Positions 61,401-64,000 of a stretch of DNA of 64,000 nt are shown here, one piece after another. The position numbers and the translations under genes were made by a program. The notes beneath the pieces were generated by a model. The model made no database searches and had not been told where the DNA came from. It worked only from the letters and a program-made list of their open reading frames with translations. Source of the DNA: QQVM01 sp964544885 (GTDB taxonomy: Bacteria; Bacteroidota; Bacteroidia; AKYH767-A; 2013-40CM-41-45); contig CAZJDX010000005.1 of the NCBI GenBank assembly GCA_964544885.1, positions 1-64,000 of the forward strand, written 5' to 3'. Each line of letters starts with the position of its first letter. Position 1 is the stretch's first letter.

Positions 61401-64000
61401 ATCGGAGATGCAGGATCCGGTTGAAGCAGAGAATACCGCATTTCCTGATTCGCTGTCACTTGAAACTTCCGGACTTTCTTTGTCGGGGAATCAAACGCTT
61501 CAGCATACTTCCGACAGCATCAGCTTTTCTACAGTCAATGAAGAGAATGATATCAAAAAAACGATACAGGATGGGAGAGATACGGTCGAAGGAGATGGGC
61601 CTGCCCTGGCTTCGATGGCAGAACCTAACCGCGATACACAAGGCCAGGACATTCAGGAACAGTCTGTGCAAAGCCATGCCCTGAATTCAGATCCCGGCCA
61701 TGAGACTCCTGGAAAAGTGGATGCTGAGCAAAAAAGTATCGCGTTGATCTCCGCAACGGAGGAAAAGGAAGGGAATAGCAGTATTCAGGAAGAGAAAGAT
61801 TCCTTTGCTGGAACGGGTGTACATACCTTGAACACAGCGGAAGCTGATAAGACTATTAAAGAGAAAGAAGGGGAAGCAAGCATTCCGGATACGACTCCAT
61901 CTGACATTGGACTTAGCATGACAGAGCAAGCAGATATCAGGTTGGGTACCCTTGTCACCGGTGAAACTGTGGCTACATCCAATAAAATCAGCAATGAATT
62001 ATCCTCCAGGCATGAATCAATCGAAACAGAGAATGTTGGGCGGAGTTCCGAATATGAACTGAGGAAGACCGATACCGGCACTGTTCAGTATAATTCCGGT
62101 CGCACTACAGCTTTTCTTCCTGAAACTCACAAAGCCGAAATTCAAGATGAGGCACGAGTGATCTATGAAGCGTTTGAGAGTAATGTGAAGAGTTCGGAAA
62201 AATTGTTCAATCAGTCGAGGACTTTGCAGGAAAGAATTCTTGAAATGCCCCGGAGTCCTGAGCGTGACAGCCTGGTAGAAGTGTCCAATGCATTAAGCAG
62301 GGAATCTTCAATGCAGTTCACCATAGCGCAGAGTCAGTTGGAGGATGCCATCGCTCTGGACAGCAATCTTTCACTGCTTCTCATCCCTGCCGATGCTGCA
62401 CGCATTGCTGCGCTTAATGAGTCCTCTGACATGAGTGTCAGCGAACACACTGTTACACCAAATTCAGATACCGCTGCTGGGTTGGGAATGAAAACTGTTC
62501 AGGAAGATTCGCAAACTGAAATGGCGCTCAGCACGCGGACAACTACCACCATACAGGAAAATATAAATCAGGAAGCAACAGCAAAGTCCGCTAAAATGCA
62601 AATGCCATTAAGCAGAGCGGTTGAAGAAAACAAACTTCAAACGGCTGATCCGATCCCGCAGACGAAAGTCAGTGATCTGGAACAACCAAACAGTGAGGGT
62701 TCAGAGAATGATATAACCCGGACACAGGCGAGCGCCGGCGTACAGACTGTAAGGCCTGATCCGGACAACAATACCGGGCAACATGAGGAGAGTGAAGTAA
62801 GTGGACGACAGGGTACAGTTAAAGCTGCAGCTCAAAGCGAAATTAACATTCAGGAGAAGGATGATACAGGTGAAAACGCTACTGCAGCTCAAGTTGAAGT
62901 ATCAGCGGAAGGATTGGATGTAAATCATCCAAAGTATCCGGAATATAAGCAGGTACAGGAAGAAATCACAAGCAGTCAGGTGGAGACCATAAATCTCTTT
63001 GCTGAAGGAGTTAACCTGAATAAGAAATCAGTTGAAGAGAAGCAAAGGCAGGTTGACCTGCTGGACAGCGCTCAAAAGACCGATGATGAAGTTTTGCGTG
63101 CGCAACTCCTGACATCAGCCGCGGATCTTGCATATGAATCGGAAAGGCATCAGGAAGAATCCGTGGCTAAGCTTGCCATGTCACAAAAGAAAACGCACGA
63201 AGTAAAAGCCCTGACTGCGAAAATGGAGGACCTGAAGAAAGAAATCAGTACTGCTCCCGGCCAAAACAAGGACAATCTTGCTTCAGTGCCGAATGTAGGT
63301 TCTCAAATACCGAACAATACAGGACCCAATGCGATCAGCCTGACTGAGAAGAGGGCAAGTATGGTGAAAGAAGGAACTGCTGTAAACAAGGTGCCGGATA
63401 TGAGTGTGGATGAGCTAGCCGAATTCTCCTCCATAAAGTACGGAAACAAACAGGGACCGGCTTACAGTAAAGTGAACCCGATTCCGCTTGATCCGGGATT
63501 ACCGGATGGACTTGTATTTAAGATACAGATCGGTGCTTTCCGCAGGCCGATAGCTGATGATAGTTTCAGGAATCTTCAACCGATAAGCGCCGAAACGAGC
63601 AGACCCGGCTGGCTGCGTTACTGTGTGGGAATGTTTAAAACCTTTGAACCGGCCAACCTTGTTAGGAAAGAATTGAGGAAGGGTGAATACAAAGATGCTT
63701 TTGTCGTAGTTTATTATAATGGTAAAAGGATTTCTCTGCAGGAAGCGAATTCGATCCTGGACCGGCAAGGGAATCAAACAGCCTACCTGGGTGAAATGCG
63801 GAAAGAAATTTCAGCACTTAATCAGCTTGACGTGATCAAATCAGCTCGCCCGACCACTGTCAGGGATGAAGATGAAAAGATGTTTTACGGCAATTCAAGT
63901 GCACCCCACAGTTCTATTCAGGAAGCTTTCGGCCCGCTTGAATACACGGTGCAGGTAGGGGTATACAGGAATGAAAAACCACCTTCTGTCCTGGCTGTTC
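58474..64000 (+). CDS. Very long secreted protein: TPR, PD40 repeats, acidic repeat region, SPOR-like domains (3' end outside window)
   Basis: The frame is open from ATG 58474 to the window end (1842 codons so far) and has no stop that I found. After a signal peptide (FTAAGQKP) there is a TPR-like region (residues about 25-130) and PD40/TolB-like propeller repeats (about 200-330: YFSSRGHSSIGGYDLF). A carboxypeptidase-regulatory-like fold follows (about 355-412). A long Glu/Ser/Gln-rich, low-complexity and coiled-coil region comes next (about 420-1640), then a SPOR-like stretch (FKIQIGAFRRP, about 1680-1750) and a second beginning YTVQVGVYRN. This resembles OmpA-linked PorE-type envelope proteins. 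The unusually long disordered middle may be a flexible spacer. Confidence 0.85.
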   Translation, partial: MYLRIKYLLGAILFFALFTAAGQKPTASEAELRKQADKHFAAGNFVQATPMYSQLLSLFPLDPVLNYRYGVSLMEAGKEKSTAVLYLDFAVRNPPVPDDAWLYLGRSHMMAGNFSKAADALNKFKSTPSASKSKKTEIDLLLANCNHAQALQADRKNIAIINSQEIKRQNFHTSYDYSTAPGKIVPTADQFLTTQDKDKQINPVMFMSRDAQTIFYSSYGRGSSSGKDIYRVRKMVNGQWGTPENLGAILNSAEHEDYPFLDRDGRTLYFSSRGHSSIGGYDLFRSVYDFNTNQWSQPENLGIPLNTAADEFLYIPEFNSDQAVYYTNFESNVSELIKRTISTGNQGGKFAVVTGTYYSLDQATRRDARISVLRASDKAVVNSVRTDPKSGKYELVLPPGEDYTLLVEGGGYLPHAENFSLPDLAVSGMRQEVKLNKDKSREQMTVSNFFTPVSVKEGEASLAFRDTPTEVSTSILDLSENDSTGKVPVRIDDQVIYVKDPAAVNESADRTSLPVEARSVADYGFNEDIESSDDDEVAVEDKKLPGIKLEAKDRYDPTLAERLSDDEIRQMEEEKERAMIIEEEEKNPNMIVDINIDNDELAQIALEDAQSLESDAESMKLRAELLKANAASQDSLALTLDEDAESVAKTDPQKKDELLSRSSELKESALAMNREASSLLLQASIKMDESRSARRDAEAILRSLGRGDEIAQFREKDDESGSDTQSIKDVLDSSFPVEGESSDQALNKNETQLANAGEEVEFPEQIVKENQPEHAGTPHISENGIDEESLGEGKHANIRVAELALKNDQSLAERKADGHDAVPPGTDSTGLTQYEVKADSVLKSGPLSAAERQVDQPALDSEVRNDALVSGHPESKSITDTPAESKELKNEPVSETDSGVSPVEGQAGRIAIDRRETEVRAGQSIAMRKDKPSDNSKKELNVTPAGKEAISLSETLSKDSLLATAGQISGEDRFAQSEMQDPVEAENTAFPDSLSLETSGLSLSGNQTLQHTSDSISFSTVNEENDIKKTIQDGRDTVEGDGPALASMAEPNRDTQGQDIQEQSVQSHALNSDPGHETPGKVDAEQKSIALISATEEKEGNSSIQEEKDSFAGTGVHTLNTAEADKTIKEKEGEASIPDTTPSDIGLSMTEQADIRLGTLVTGETVATSNKISNELSSRHESIETENVGRSSEYELRKTDTGTVQYNSGRTTAFLPETHKAEIQDEARVIYEAFESNVKSSEKLFNQSRTLQERILEMPRSPERDSLVEVSNALSRESSMQFTIAQSQLEDAIALDSNLSLLLIPADAARIAALNESSDMSVSEHTVTPNSDTAAGLGMKTVQEDSQTEMALSTRTTTTIQENINQEATAKSAKMQMPLSRAVEENKLQTADPIPQTKVSDLEQPNSEGSENDITRTQASAGVQTVRPDPDNNTGQHEESEVSGRQGTVKAAAQSEINIQEKDDTGENATAAQVEVSAEGLDVNHPKYPEYKQVQEEITSSQVETINLFAEGVNLNKKSVEEKQRQVDLLDSAQKTDDEVLRAQLLTSAADLAYESERHQEESVAKLAMSQKKTHEVKALTAKMEDLKKEISTAPGQNKDNLASVPNVGSQIPNNTGPNAISLTEKRASMVKEGTAVNKVPDMSVDELAEFSSIKYGNKQGPAYSKVNPIPLDPGLPDGLVFKIQIGAFRRPIADDSFRNLQPISAETSRPGWLRYCVGMFKTFEPANLVRKELRKGEYKDAFVVVYYNGKRISLQEANSILDRQGNQTAYLGEMRKEISALNQLDVIKSARPTTVRDEDEKMFYGNSSAPHSSIQEAFGPLEYTVQVGVYRNEKPPSVLAV

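Overview
The window is from a Bacteroidota genome. The evidence is the gliding-motility genes gldF and gldG, several secreted proteins ending in type IX secretion (T9SS) sorting domains, promoter-like sites of the form TAnnTTTG, and start sites without Shine-Dalgarno sequences. The housekeeping genes (mnmE, sucD, fabG, ade, dnaN, phoH, purC, two tRNA-Leu) also read as Bacteroidota proteins.

Region 1 (1-28550) is a catabolic island held between two long direct repeats. Positions 1-1641 and 26910-28550 appear identical. They carry the 3' end of an imelysin gene and a complete di-haem cytochrome gene. Between them lie 20 genes on the + strand (2235-26715), mostly touching or overlapping. They encode anaerobic aromatic degradation by the class I (ATP-driven) benzoyl-CoA pathway. 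The inferred order of work is: an acyl-CoA ligase (8202) activates an aromatic acid; a molybdenum 4-hydroxybenzoyl-CoA reductase (22431 and 25220) removes the para-hydroxyl; BcrCBAD (2235-8177) reduces benzoyl-CoA to the dienoyl-CoA; Dch, Had and Oah (16322-19286) hydrate, oxidise and open the ring; a 3-hydroxyacyl-CoA dehydrogenase/crotonase fusion and a thiolase (13020-16313) start beta-oxidation of the C7 product. A ferredoxin, a U32 iron-sulfur protein, a molybdenum-cofactor cytidylyltransferase-like protein and a hemerythrin are plausible helpers. Within the same run is a third HgdB-family protein (9941), followed by an unusual fusion of a ketopantoate-reductase-like enzyme with a BcrA/HgdC-type ATPase (11154). 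These look like a second ATP-dependent low-potential redox module with no assigned substrate. The island contains no regulator, transporter, ferredoxin-reducing enzyme or recombinase.

Region 2 (26763-35120) resumes the presumed original locus: a 5'-truncated imelysin, the second di-haem cytochrome copy, then a metal-related envelope operon (HMA protein, beta-barrel proteins, MbnP-like lipoprotein, small cytochrome) and a T9SS-secreted beta-propeller, closed by a strong terminator.

Region 3 (35366-48620) is core genome: mnmE (-), sucD, fabG, an S9 peptidase, two tRNA-Leu genes, ade, two small genes, then dnaN and the gldF-gldG-DUF4340 operon on the - strand.

Region 4 (48916-64000) has two paralogous T9SS surface proteins, an ABM-domain protein, a SAM hydroxide adenosyltransferase-like protein, phoH, purC, an RsmB/NOP-type RNA methyltransferase, and a very long gene that leaves the window (TPR, PD40 repeats, acidic low-complexity region, SPOR-like domains).
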